In this document: positions 11,245 through 21,435 of the stretch, in pieces
Layout of the letters: each line of letters begins with the position of its first letter
Position numbering within the stretch: the stretch's first letter is position 1
Assembly: GCA_030762895.1 (NCBI GenBank)
Contig: CM061070.1
Span: 74,945,804 to 75,009,803, forward strand
Source of the DNA: Sophora flavescens
Lineage: Eukaryota; Streptophyta; Magnoliopsida; Fabales; Fabaceae
DNA length: 64,000 nucleotides
Direction: 5' to 3'
Translations under genes and position numbers: made by a program
The notes under the pieces: generated by a model
The model's input: only the letters and a program-made list of their open reading frames with translations
What the model was told of the DNA's origin: nothing
Databases searched by the model: none

Positions 11245-12650
11245 ATTATTTTCACGTATTCACGCATTCACTCCGAGTGAAAGATCCTAAAAACAAGAGC
11301 AACAATGGATAAATACTATGAATTAATTGATAATTTGTGTTAGAAATTTCAAAAATGATTCTTTTTTTTATCATTTATGATATATTATTATTTTATACAT
11401 TAACTATCTTTTAGTTTTGCTAATAATGTTGACTTGAGAACCAAGGATTATTATATTTAAAAGTATATAGGTAATGACGATATTTATTATTATTTTTAGA
11501 TGCAGTCAAATCATTATTAGATTCATTATTCATGTGGTCAAAATGATAGTATAAAAGAAATTAAAATAAAATATTGAGATTTAATAGAGTTGAAAGATGA
11601 AACACTGTATTTACCTGCATTTGAGATTTTTTATTTGAAATATATTTTATTATCTTAACTTATTCAAAATAATAACAACACTTCTTTTTAAAACGTGACA
11701 GTTCTAACATGGGGAAAATATAACATAAAAGTTGGGATTAAAATAATAAACATTATTAGTGTAAAAAAAAAATATTGACATCCACTAATATTTTGACATA
11801 TATGTTTTTATTTTAATAATTTAGGGAGAAAAATAATAATGATACTGATTTGTCAACATGTTATTGGATGTCTGTATAAAAATTCTTTACAGAGTCACTG
11901 ACAGTGCATAGATATTAAAACCTTTTTACTAAAAAAAAGAAATTAAACTATTTCAACAAACTAATAAAATAATAATACATAAATTGTTTTAATGTATAGT
12001 AATTATAATAATTTTAAACAAACTAATTTCATATTTTTTAATGTTATTTTAGTTATTAAATTCTTTGAATTATCAATTATTAATTATGTTAAAATATAAA
12101 AATATAATAAGAAGAAAATTACTCTAAAATGAGTTGGTGACAAGATATACGTTACTTCAGGTAATCATTAAAGTTTTTTTTAACTTAATAATATAAAATG
12201 ATTCATTCAGAATCCATGTATATATAAAATTTTAAAATAATTGTTTTTAATACAGGAAAAATTATTGAAAATAATTAATGTAATATTTAAAATTACAAAT
12301 AAAAGTGTAAAAAAATAGAGACAGTAAAAATGATACTCATTTTATTATCAAAAAACTCACAAATGAATTAGAATGAAATATTTTTTAAATACTATTTACA
12401 TTATAATTATGAAAGTGTGTATATAAACCAAAATCGTAAGTTTACTATTCTTCCGAACAAATCAAAAATAAATAAAATCATTATTAAATTTTAAATATTG
12501 GTCTCTATATCATACTTCATAAAATTATTATATATATAGATATAGATATATATTTTTTGAATACAAAGCTTGTTTAAAAATAGTAGACTTAGACTATAAA
12601 CATGTACAATGCAAAGATAAATAATGTTTGAGCTATATAATTATATATTA
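11245..12650. other. AT-rich spacer with a diverged copy of the dispersed segment
   Basis: No coding sequence. About 12030-12150 and 12170-12480 align in order with 3300-3610 and 3740-4070 (shared: ATAATATAAAATG, ATTACAAATAAAAGT, AAACCAAAATCGTAAGT). Immediately right of the copia target site the sequence continues the DNA formerly upstream of the small-peptide gene. Confidence 0.6.
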
Positions 12651-13404
12651 CTAGAAATAGATCCCATGCTCAGCACGGGGATAAAGTTTATTTAATTTGT
12701 ATACTAAAAATAAAATTGATAAATTGACAAATATAAATAATTAAATGTTGTTCATAGTCATTTACAAATTCAATCTAAAAAACTTAAGACTACATCATAG
12801 ATATCACAAAGCTTCCACCCCCTTTAATAATAAAAATTTGTCAATAAACTTAATAATCACATACATCATAATTTCTTCATGTTTTTATAGATATTTGGTT
12901 CTCCCCACAACCCTTTAACTATCATATTTTCTTCATTGATTCCCCCTTCATCCACGATATATTTTTTAAAAATGTGTCTCATTTCTAAAGCTGAACTTAA
13001 TAGCACCACGTAAGTTTCCATCACCTTTAATAATATCAAATTGTGAATGATCTTATTAATCATATTTTTTATAAACATTTGTATCTCCCAAACCTTTACC
13101 TATCATATATATATTTTTAAATATGTCATTTCTTTTTTATTTATTTAAAACATGCCTCATTTCTAAACCAGCATATGGTAGCACCACCCAAGTTTCCACC
13201 CCTAGCTTTAATAATATAAACTGGTATCTTAGTAATCATACACAACATAATATAGATTAGGATATAGATTATAAACATTTGGTTCCCCTACCACCCTTAT
13301 CTATCATATTTTCTTTATTGGTTCTCCCTTTCATCTATCATATATTTTTAAAAACATGTATAGGGAAATTGAAGGGAATATGTAATAGTGAAGATATATA
13401 TAGA
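12651..13404 (-). mobile_element. Candidate non-autonomous Helitron (754 bp)
   Basis: Read on the minus strand, the left window end gives CCCGTGC-TGA-GCATGGG (a 7-bp stem with one G-T pair), then an 8-nt spacer, then CTAG, followed by T. That is the Helitron 3' signature of a hairpin, CTRR and a flanking T. The other end on the minus strand reads A followed by TCTATATATATCTTCAC, matching the A|TC 5' signature and the TCTATAYTAT-like start of many plant Helitrons. There is no target duplication, as expected. No Rep/helicase is encoded. Internal repeats spaced about 180-200 bp apart occupy most of it. Confidence 0.55.
12808..13345. repeat. Three diverged tandem units (about 180-200 bp) inside the Helitron-like element
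   Basis: The phrase beginning GTTTCCACCC or GCTTCCACCC with TTTAATAATA following recurs near 12810, 13013 and 13190. Each time an ACATTTGGTTC-type phrase and CTATCATATTTTCTT follow. The minus-strand ORF at 12866-13078 lies inside the repeat and is not considered a gene. Confidence 0.6.
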
Positions 13405-13856
13405 TTATGATAGAGATTGAAACAAAACAATCAAATTTAATTTCAAAATTAGATTATTGTAGAATAGATTTACATAACTAAATAAGATGATGATACAAAG
13501 AGTTAAAATTAAATTTGAAATGAATTAGATAATTAGATAAGATTAGCTAAATTTAAATGTGATTTAAAATCATAAATCGGTTTAATTAAACTGAAATAAA
13601 ATCATAAATCCTTTATTTTCAAATATAGTTAGATAAATCGGTTAAATTAAAATCATAAATTTAAATTGAAATAAAATGTAAATTGGAATCATAAATTGAA
13701 ACAAAATCATAAATCGGTTAAATTAAAATTGATTCAACTTAGATAATTAGATAAGATTAATTAGATTTAAAATTTAAATTTCAATTCCAATTTCAATTTA
13801 AAATTGCAACATCATTTCAGATTTGTTTAAATTTAAAATTAAAATCCCAATATTAG
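13405..13856. other. Very AT-rich spacer with ATCATAAAT(CGG) repeats
   Basis: No coding potential. The phrases AAAATCATAAATCGGTT and ATAAAATCATAAAT recur at least five times between about 13560 and 13730. The stretch is low-complexity and may be a degraded tandem repeat. Confidence 0.5.
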
Positions 13857-15410
13857 TTTTCTTTTTCTTTTTTCTTTTTTTTAAGCAAGGTGACTAGTCA
13901 GCATAAATTTATTAAAAAAAATAAAAAAGAAAACAAGAACATGGGGGATAAAAACCAAAACCCATGCGAAATAAACGAGAATCAAGCATACCTAAAATTA
14001 GGTTTTTTATCCAGTCTCAGGTTATACTTCTTCTGAGATTTGGACGTAACCACCGTGAAACTATCTTCAGCAACATTATTATTATTCTGCTCTTCTTCCT
14101 TAGAAGTACTAGCATCCTTTTGCTTTTCCAACCAAGCAAATAAAACATTAAGATCATTCTGAACAACAGTTGGAAAAGCGCTAAGATCTTGAACAGAAAG
14201 TGGATTTGAATTAATCTCAGGAGTTTCAAGATTGTTACCACTAACTGTTAAATCACATGTAGTCTTGGAATGCACTGACACTGGAGTATGCTCTGGCGCT
14301 GGAGTATCCTTGATTGTAGAGTCAACATTAGTTGCAACAGAAGTTGAGATATTCTCTGTAGAGCAATTAATAGCATTGGTACAGAAGGTGAGTTATGTGG
14401 GATGAAAATTGAGACATGGTCATGGGATAATTCCTCATAGACAGTCTCAACCGATTCACTATCATTCAAGTTTTCGCCCGATGATGTATCAATCTGCCCA
14501 TTAACTTCAATTGATTTATGCTTTGGAACCTTAGGGCCATAAGCTTGCTTTGTCTTCTGCACCAAAGACGGATCCTTATGCACCAGTTTCTCCTTGTCAA
14601 ATTTACAAGTCGAAGCCAAGTGCCCAATTGATTTACAATGAGAACAAAAAAAAGGAAGTTTCTCATATTTGATACCGACAGGAAATGTAAAACCTTCACG
14701 TTCTACCATAATCTCCTTGAGCAACTTCCCCGTTAAATCAACATCCACTAAGACTCGAGCATAGTGACCATATGCCCGAGTACAAGTAGCTTCATCCAAA
14801 CTTATTAGAGTACCTAAACCGCTTGCAATTTCAAATAACAATTTTGAGAGCCAATATTCCTGCGGCAAGTCATGAATTCTAAACCAGCATTGAGCATGAG
14901 ATTGTTTCTGCTTAGAAAGAATAAAACCAGGAGACCACTGAAAAAGATACAATAGCCCCGGTTGAAGGTTCCAAGGCCCAACAGCCAACACACTACGCAA
15001 ATCCTTTTGAGAAGAAAAAGTGAATTCATAGAATCCCTTTCCTAACGGAATCATGTTCCATTGACCCAAAGACTTCCATAGTTTTGAAATTTTATCACAT
15101 AGGTCGGAGATCTTTACCGGGATATCACCCTTCAACAACAACAAGTGGCCATGAAGGTTGTTTTTGCAACCTTCCAATCCCCTTTGATATTCATCCTCGG
15201 ATATTTTGATAGAGACAGAGTCTCCCTTCACGCACGGTCGAGGAAGCTGACTAACTGGTATGTCAAAAGAACCACTCAAAGCCTGAGCAAAAGATTTTCA
15301 CTGTGGAAAAGACGAGGCAGAAGGAGATTCCGAATTGAGAAACACCCAAGGACAAGCCATGATACAAAAGCCAAATCCAGAGAAGTCCCCTTCTGCGACC
15401 TGAGTTTGTA
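13857..15410 (-). mobile_element. LINE (L1-type) remnant containing only ORF1
   Basis: On the minus strand an ORF1-type protein (15360-13982) is followed by a short 3' region and an A-rich tract (A8-G-A6-G-A5-G-A4, complement of 13857-13882). That is a retroposition-type tail. ORF2 (endonuclease, RT) is absent. The element is either an internally deleted LINE or an ORF1-only derivative mobilised in trans. I found no convincing target duplication. Confidence 0.65.
13982..15360 (-). pseudogene. LINE ORF1 protein (DUF4283 plus CCHC zinc knuckle), disrupted
   Basis: The likely start is ATG at 15360 (MACPWVFLNSESP). An in-frame TGA (15300-15298) breaks the frame after 20 codons. The main block 15279-14248 has a DUF4283-type fold (GHLLLLKGDIPVKISDL, LWKSLGQW, GFYEFTFSSQKDLRSVLAVG, WFRIHDLPQEYW). 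A zinc knuckle, CSHCKSIGHLASTC, follows near residue 220. A frameshift at about 14280-14250 moves the C-terminus into the 14281-13982 frame, which ends SQKKYNLRLDKKPNFRYA, a typical basic tail of plant L1 ORF1. The family binds RNA in the retroposition particle. One stop and one frameshift make it a pseudogene. Confidence 0.85.
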
Positions 15411-15421
15411 TTAAAAGATTG

Positions 15422-15847
15422 GAGACCCATCACAAGACAGACGGATCCTGTCGCTAGTCAGGACATCCAAGAGATGTAAAGATGAAAAGGGCGGATCCCG
15501 TCGCGGAGGTGATGGCGGACAGGTGGAGAAGGGTCCGTCACAGAATGACACCGGTCTGGTGGAGATGGTGATGGTGAAAGAAGGGCGGTGGTTCTTGGTT
15601 GGGGCCGTGAGGAAGAGATGTAAAGAAGGGTTGTGAGACCCATCACAAGACATACGGATCCCGTCGCTAGTCAGGTCATCCAAGAGATGTAAAGATGAAA
15701 AGGGCGGATCCCGTCGCGGAGGTGATGGCGGACAGGTGGAGAAGGGTCCGTCACAAAATGACACCGGTCTGGTGGAGATGGTGGCGGTGAAAGAAGGGCG
15801 GTGGTTCTTGGTTGGGGCTGTGAGGAAGAGGGGTGGCCGGAGAGTGG
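15422..15847. repeat. GC-rich 213-bp tandem duplication upstream of LINE ORF1
   Basis: The unit starting GAGACCCATCACAAGACA at 15422 repeats from 15635 with few differences (period 213 bp). It is markedly GC-rich compared with the surroundings. Minus-strand proline-rich ORFs here are read-through of the repeat and probably not proteins. Its position suggests a duplicated 5' UTR/promoter of the LINE. It continues to 15885, where the CACTA element interrupts it. Confidence 0.85.
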
Positions 15848-15885
15848 CGAAGGTGATGGGTCGGGTGGGATAAGAGGCGGTGGGT

Positions 15886-16190
15886 CACTACTACAGAAAA
15901 GGGCTTTAATAGCACTTTTTTTCCCTTTAGTAGCACTTAACAAGTGCTATCTATTCCCCTGCTATTGAAGGTGAAACAAATAGGCAGCGCTTAAAAAAGC
16001 GCTATTGAAAGTAGGAATAGGTAGCGTTTCCTTGAGAAAGCGTTGTCTATAGTTAATAATAGACAGCGCTTCCTTAACAAAGTGCTATCTATTGCATATA
16101 CTTTAGACGGTGTTTCCTTGAGAAAGCGTTGTCTAAAGTATGCAATAGATAGCGCTTTCTCAAGGAAGCGCTACCTATTCCCCATTTTTT
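15886..16190. repeat. Left TIR and subterminal repeats of the 19-kb CACTA
   Basis: After the TIR, short motifs of the AGCGCTTYCTTRAGRAAGCG and CTATCTATT types occur in both orientations. They include a foldback of CTATCTATTGCATA...GTCTAAAG around 16085-16152. Such arrays bind TNPA-like proteins in characterised CACTA elements. The right-end partner array is 34690-34949. Confidence 0.9.
16085..16152. repeat. Near-perfect foldback in CACTA subterminal region
   Basis: The arm at 16085-16108 (CTATCTATTGCATATACTTTAGAC) pairs with 16131-16152, differing by a 2-base bulge, around a 22-nt loop that itself contains a motif copy. A second short palindrome of AGCGCTTTC/GGAAGCGCT follows at 16151-16172. 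Confidence 0.85.
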
Positions 16191-17366
16191 TTATATTAAT
16201 ATTCACTTTGTTTTTCTACATTTCTTACCTGCACTCAACAATTCACAATTCTTTTTTTGTTGATAAATCAAATTTGTATTGAAAGAGTACTAGAAGTACT
16301 CAAAAACAACCACACATATATAATGTACAAAGCTTAGATACAATATTGGTAACTAATATACTTTAACACAATTCATAGTAATGCTTACACATAACCAATT
16401 CTAATATTTAAGTCCATAAACCAAAAGGTCGCTAACCTACACTAGACAATAACCATGTATACTAACAATGTATACAAGCTAATCAACACATTAGTAATTC
16501 TAACCAATTTGTGCATGCTGCTTCCATATTCTGCTTGATCGCACAAAATCCTTGTTGTCGGTCTGCATAAGATACACATACAGATCACTTGCACATAGAC
16601 AAAAGCAAATATCAGCTTGTAGATCTAAAATTACTTGCTTCAGAAGCACTATATTTTGAACCAATCACTTTCAATGACACATGTTAGTACATTCTTTACT
16701 TTATTTACACAAAATGAATCAAAACTGGTGCAGGCATTATTGCAAACAGTTGAGTGCAAAAATAATAGCTAGATTAGGAATTAAGACAGGAAAGGAAACA
16801 ACATCCATAAATTCAGATTTTCATTCTTTTCCCAACAATAATCTAGCAAGTTAAAGAAAGGGGACAGACTTGAAGTATCCAATGATCCAATAATTAACAC
16901 CCTTAGAAACAGAACCAATTTACACATAATCTAAACATCTCAGCTTCAACCCAATTTGTTTTGTGGCATTATACGTTTCTGCATATGTAGATTATGGACC
17001 CCCTGAAATTGACTTAAGAAACAAGAACAAGACACATACACAGAAGCAAATATCAACTTGTAGATCTAAAATTACTTGCTCCAGAAGCAATATATTTTTA
17101 GAAGCACTAGATCTAAATTCCATTTGGGTAGAATTATAAACAAGTGAGATCATTGTTTACGACAAGTTGATTTTTAAAGCACTATATTTTGGTTTGAGAT
17201 AATGATATATCTGTACTGAGTATAAATAAATGAATAAAAAGTCTGTTACTTATATAAACTTCTTAGCCATTTTTTCATTCTGTCCTATTTTCGTTTTCTT
17301 GCTAATGTTATCTTGGACATAGTTGCTGAATTTTGCCATTTTGGTGTCTTTAAAATGCGTGTTCTT
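16191..17366. other. CACTA interior of unknown origin
   Basis: No recognised gene. A block of about 50 bp (AGCAAATATCA with CTTGTAGATCTAAAATTACTTG following) is repeated at about 16608 and 17045. On the minus strand near 16250 the text ends with ACAAATTTGATTTATCAAC and an A-run, which may be a polyadenylated 3' end. Near 16495-16566 a minus-strand stretch follows an acceptor-like TTATGCAG and could be a further captured exon ending in TAG; I could not identify it. Confidence 0.35.
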
Positions 17367-17371
17367 CTATA

Positions 17372-18670
17372 TGTTGAGACGAATCTAGGCAAGTATACCC
17401 AGTCGTTCAAGTAATAAAGAGGTAAGAGGGATATTGTTCCCACGAGGACTGAGACAAGTACTAGCACGTACCAAATTAACTACTATCTAAGCGAACCTTT
17501 GGATGGAAGGGGGCTCAATATTAAATACCAAGCCCAATCAAGAGTTAAAATAAACAAAATAAAAGGAAAAAGTTCTTTTTGTATTTTTATCGAACACTTG
17601 GAATGCAGAAAAATGGTTCTTCAAATATGATGAAAGATGTTGGGACTTGACTTCACCAAACCTTAGCCTCATGCAATACCAAGACCACCAATCGAGTTTA
17701 TGCTTCAAATATAAAAATCAACCCACGAGATTACTCAAGCCCTAATTCCTTAGATGACAAGAGCCTAAATCCCCTAATTAAACCCTAATTCCTTAGGTGG
17801 CCTAATTAGTGAATTTGCATTAAGAGTAGGGATTACACGATTACTAATAAACCAAAATCCATTCCTAGATGCAAGGTTTACTAGGTGATTAATTCCAGAT
17901 CAAGAATTGATAAGAACGTCCCCATTGCAAATCAAATCTCAAAATCAATTCATGGATGATCAGACCACAAAAAGCATTAAGCATAGGAATCAAACACTAA
18001 TAAGAAGGCATAAACATAGATTAATACATCAAGGCAATTACATGAGGTTCAGTTTAGCTACATCTAATCCCAACAAAAAGGGAATTTAGCTACTCATAAT
18101 CATAGAGAAAGCCAAAATAAAAGAAATAGAGATAAAGGAGAGAAGAAACTCCATGGAAGCTTTCCACATTCAGTCCCAACAGCCCCTGAAGGTCCTTTTT
18201 AGGGTTGAAGTCGCCTCCCCCCCAGAGAATATCCCTTTTGTTCTGCCCAGATCCTTATTTATAGATTAGGAATAATGCGCGTCACGGCCGTGATGGGTTC
18301 TGCCTTGGGCGTGTCTTCAAATTTTGGTTTGTCACGGCCGTGACACTCATCATGACTAGATCGTGACCGATTCTGACTGTTGCCTTCTTTTTTTTCAGCT
18401 CTGCTTGATCATGGTCGTGATGGTCATCACGGCTAGGCCGTGATGGGCTCTGTTTGGTACATTTTCTTCACTTTTCAAGCTCTATCTTCATCCATGCTCC
18501 ATCATGGTTGATCCTGAGCATTTTATCCTTAATTTCTGCAAAACAACACCACAAAACCGCCTTACCCGTTCCAAGGTAAAAACTAACAAAAATCAAATTA
18601 AAATTGTCTAAACTATATGAAAATCCATGCAAAAATGTACATGAAATATGAGGTGAAATCACACTCATCA
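17372..18670 (-). repeat. 3' LTR of the non-autonomous gypsy element
   Basis: 1299 bp, bounded on the plus strand by TGTTGAGACGAATC and CACACTCATCA. It lacks one stretch of the palindrome array present in the other LTR (near 22350) but has one that the other lacks (near 18415-18440), so the lengths are equal by coincidence. Confidence 0.95.
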
Positions 18671-21410
18671 AATACCCCAAGCTTAAGACTTTGCTTGTCC
18701 TCAAGCAATCACCAAGGCCAGAAGATATAAATAATCAGAGCATGAATAGTGAACCAAGAACCCGAGTAACTATTCCAAGTAACAGGCATTTTCAAATAAT
18801 TCACCAAGAGACAATCAATTTCAAGTCCAATTAGAAGCTTAGGTTTCCTAGACTCATATTCTCACTGATTCGGGCACTCTTTCTCACCTCACTCAAGTGT
18901 TTAAGGATATATGACAATTCGCTCAGTTTCCTCAAGGAATGAATTCTACCATAAGCTTGACTATAAGCCAAATATCTACTTTATTAATGAAAACACATAA
19001 GAATCAAGAGGTCTTTTACTTTGGTTGTAACGGGGCCATGGGATTAATCGTTAGGTGGGGAAATCAAGAAAAGGAAATTTCAAGAAGGCTAAACAAAATA
19101 TCAAGCATTGCAAAGCATGACACCTTCTAAAATACCTTTGTGGGTTTTGATTCGTCTTTCCACCTTTCTTTCTTTCTTTTTATTTTATTTCTCACTTCCT
19201 TTTGTCATCTCCTTCTCTATTTTTTTATTTTTTTTTATTTGGAGAAGGGGAGATTTTCAACTCAAGAGAAATATTTTTCTAACTTTCTCATCCCATACTT
19301 TTTCAACTACCTTTTTACCCTTTTTGTACCTTTTTACCCTTTTGTAATACTTTAAAAGGTGCCCTACCAAGCAGCATTCATCAAAGTAATTCAAGGTACC
19401 AAGAAAAGTATTTTATTCTTTCAGGCTCAAAATTGGGCAACTAAGGGGTAGCATTTAGTCAATCAAAGCTCAGAAGGCCGGAAAAATACCTAGTGCCTCA
19501 ATCATTTTCAAAAATGTTTTTAAAAATTTTTAAGCTTCAAAACGGTTTCAAGTCAAGTTCTAGAGAATACAATCCAAGAGGAATAAGACACTCTATCACA
19601 AAGAATGGGGTAGCTTTAGTGAGTACCCCTTTTTGGCTCAAAAGTCTCACATTTAGTAGTTCAAAAATCAATGAGAAACACAAATCTACGGAACCATATG
19701 CTAATTATCAACTATCAAAGATCATCCCAAGAATTTTTATTTGTAGCCTTATCACAAGAATAAAAAAAATTGGGTTCAAAAATTCACTATCTCAATTTAT
19801 TTGGCACTAAGTTCTCACAATTGGATGCATAATCTAAGCAAGGGGCAATCTAATCATGTGATCATGCAAAACTATGCCTATATGAATGCAACATGAAAAA
19901 TGCAAAAATTCAAAAATTTGCAAAAATACCTCTACCCCAAGCTTAAAAACTTACATTGTCCCCAATGTAAATAATCAAGTCGGAGAGAGGAGAAAAATGG
20001 AACAACTCACCGAGGTGGTAGCGGGTGCTGGTTCACATGCCTAGTCAAAGGGAGGCTGGAAAATGGGTCACGGCTGTGATGCTCATCACGGGCAGGCCGT
20101 GACCAATTCTGGTCCATAGGAGCTGGCCTGTCACGGCCGTGACCTCCATCATGGCTAGGCCGTGATGCTCTCTGATCTTCAGGGTCCTCTCATCACGCCC
20201 GTGATGGGTATCACGATTGGGCAGTGATCCTTTCTGGTCTTCTTTGGGTAGCTCATCACGGCCGAGACCTCTATCACGGCCTGGGCGTGATGGTTGCTGA
20301 CTTTGTTTGTCCTTGCCCTTTTTGCTTCTCCTTCCTTCCTACCCTGAAAACACTTAACAAATCTATTAATTTATGATCTTTTCCTGTTGATCTTCTCAAA
20401 TTATTCAAGAGTTAAAATAAAAAACAAATGGAAAAGGAAAAGAAAACTTGGGTTGCCTCCTAATAAGCGCTTCTTTAACGTCACTAGCTTGACGGGTCGG
20501 TGATGTCAAGGATCACGAAGGCGCACAGCTGTGGTCAATCTCTGGATGTCACCACCCAAGTAGGCCTTGATCAAAACTCATTCAGAAGCTTCCTCCCGGA
20601 TCCCATTGCTTATAGCATAAGGGACAAGAGATGCTCAATATGTGAGATCCTCCTCCCGGATCCCATAGTTTGTGAAGTAGTGATTGCATAAGCAATATGA
20701 CTCTACCCTTAATTCCTCCTAATAAGTGTGTGAAAACTTCATTGACCTCTTTAATTACAATAATGAACTCACTTCATCTTGGGTCAAAGGATATTTTCAC
20801 AAGGGAATTTGACAAGTGGAAGGGACTAACTTTGCAGTGTCCACACATGCATGTAAGCCAACATATTTATCCAATGCAGCAACTTCAGGTTTCTTAGCAA
20901 GCATAGTGGAGTGAATGTTTCCCAAATGACTTGTCTTCTCAATTGTTCTTTCCCAAGGATTTGTGAAAGGTAATTCCTCTTCCTGTGACTCATCTACCAC
21001 CACCACTTCATCTTCATTTTGATCTATCCCCGTAACCATATTTTGCTCAAATTCTGCTTACGTGGCTCGTTGGGAATCACTTGTAAACATGGTGGTGGAG
21101 GTGGTAAATACGAACAAAAGGTTTCCCATTCCTCCTTGGAGCCTCTATATACAAGCTTGCCCGTCATACAATCAACTTGTGTCGGAATATCATGATCTCC
21201 CAAATCTATGTAGTCTCCCCAACATAAGTTGTTCTCCAAAGTGTGACTTGATGCTTCCTCATCAGATGGATAATAATGGTTGTTCATGAATTGTATCCAC
21301 CTTGCACAAACAAAACTCAAAAGAAAAGATCAAATATATACAAAAAATAAAAAAAATTAAAATTGTGCTTAAATTAGTAATTGAAATGGGTATGCTAATA
21401 TTGAAACTCA
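18671..21410 (-). other. Interior of the non-autonomous gypsy element
   Basis: There is no gag-pol. On the minus strand a block at 20493-20440 translates as a conserved retroelement tail (VTLKKRLLGGNPSFLF type), which often ends the last ORF of Athila-like elements. A palindrome-rich array follows at 20075-20300. The LTR-proximal 18671-18720 reads AAGCTTGGGGTATT before the LTR, the polypurine region. Plus-strand ORFs near 19108-19355 are pyrimidine-rich low complexity. Confidence 0.6.
20797..21287 (-). other. Unidentified short ORFs near the 5' end of the gypsy interior
   Basis: On the minus strand an ATG at 21287 opens a frame of 87 codons to 21024 (MNNHYYPSDEEASSHTL, later KEEWETFCSYLPPPPPC). 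An overlapping frame, 21039-20797, continues with acidic text (DQNEDEVVVVDESQEEELPF). The two may be one ancestral ORF separated by a frameshift. They occupy the gag position but show no gag domain or zinc knuckle. Their function is unknown. Confidence 0.4.
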
Positions 21411-21435
21411 GTCCCCGGCAACGGCGCCAAAAACT
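21411..21435 (-). promoter_or_regulatory. Primer binding region of the non-autonomous gypsy element
   Basis: Directly after the 5' LTR the minus strand reads AG followed by TTTTTGGCGCCGTTGCCGGG and GAC. This is the same block as at 52161-52185 in the Athila element, with one base changed. Confidence 0.85.

Noticed and set aside
12866..13078. Minus-strand 70-aa ORF
   Set aside because: Lies within repeated units of the Helitron-like element and is AT-driven.
15411..15943. Overlapping proline/serine/histidine-rich ORFs on the minus strand
   Set aside because: They follow the 213-bp GC-rich tandem duplication, appear in several frames at once, and run into the CACTA end; compositional only.
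19108..19355. Two overlapping Phe/Leu-rich ORFs that could be membrane proteins
   Set aside because: Caused by a T/C-rich tract in the gypsy interior; overlapping frames give the same composition.
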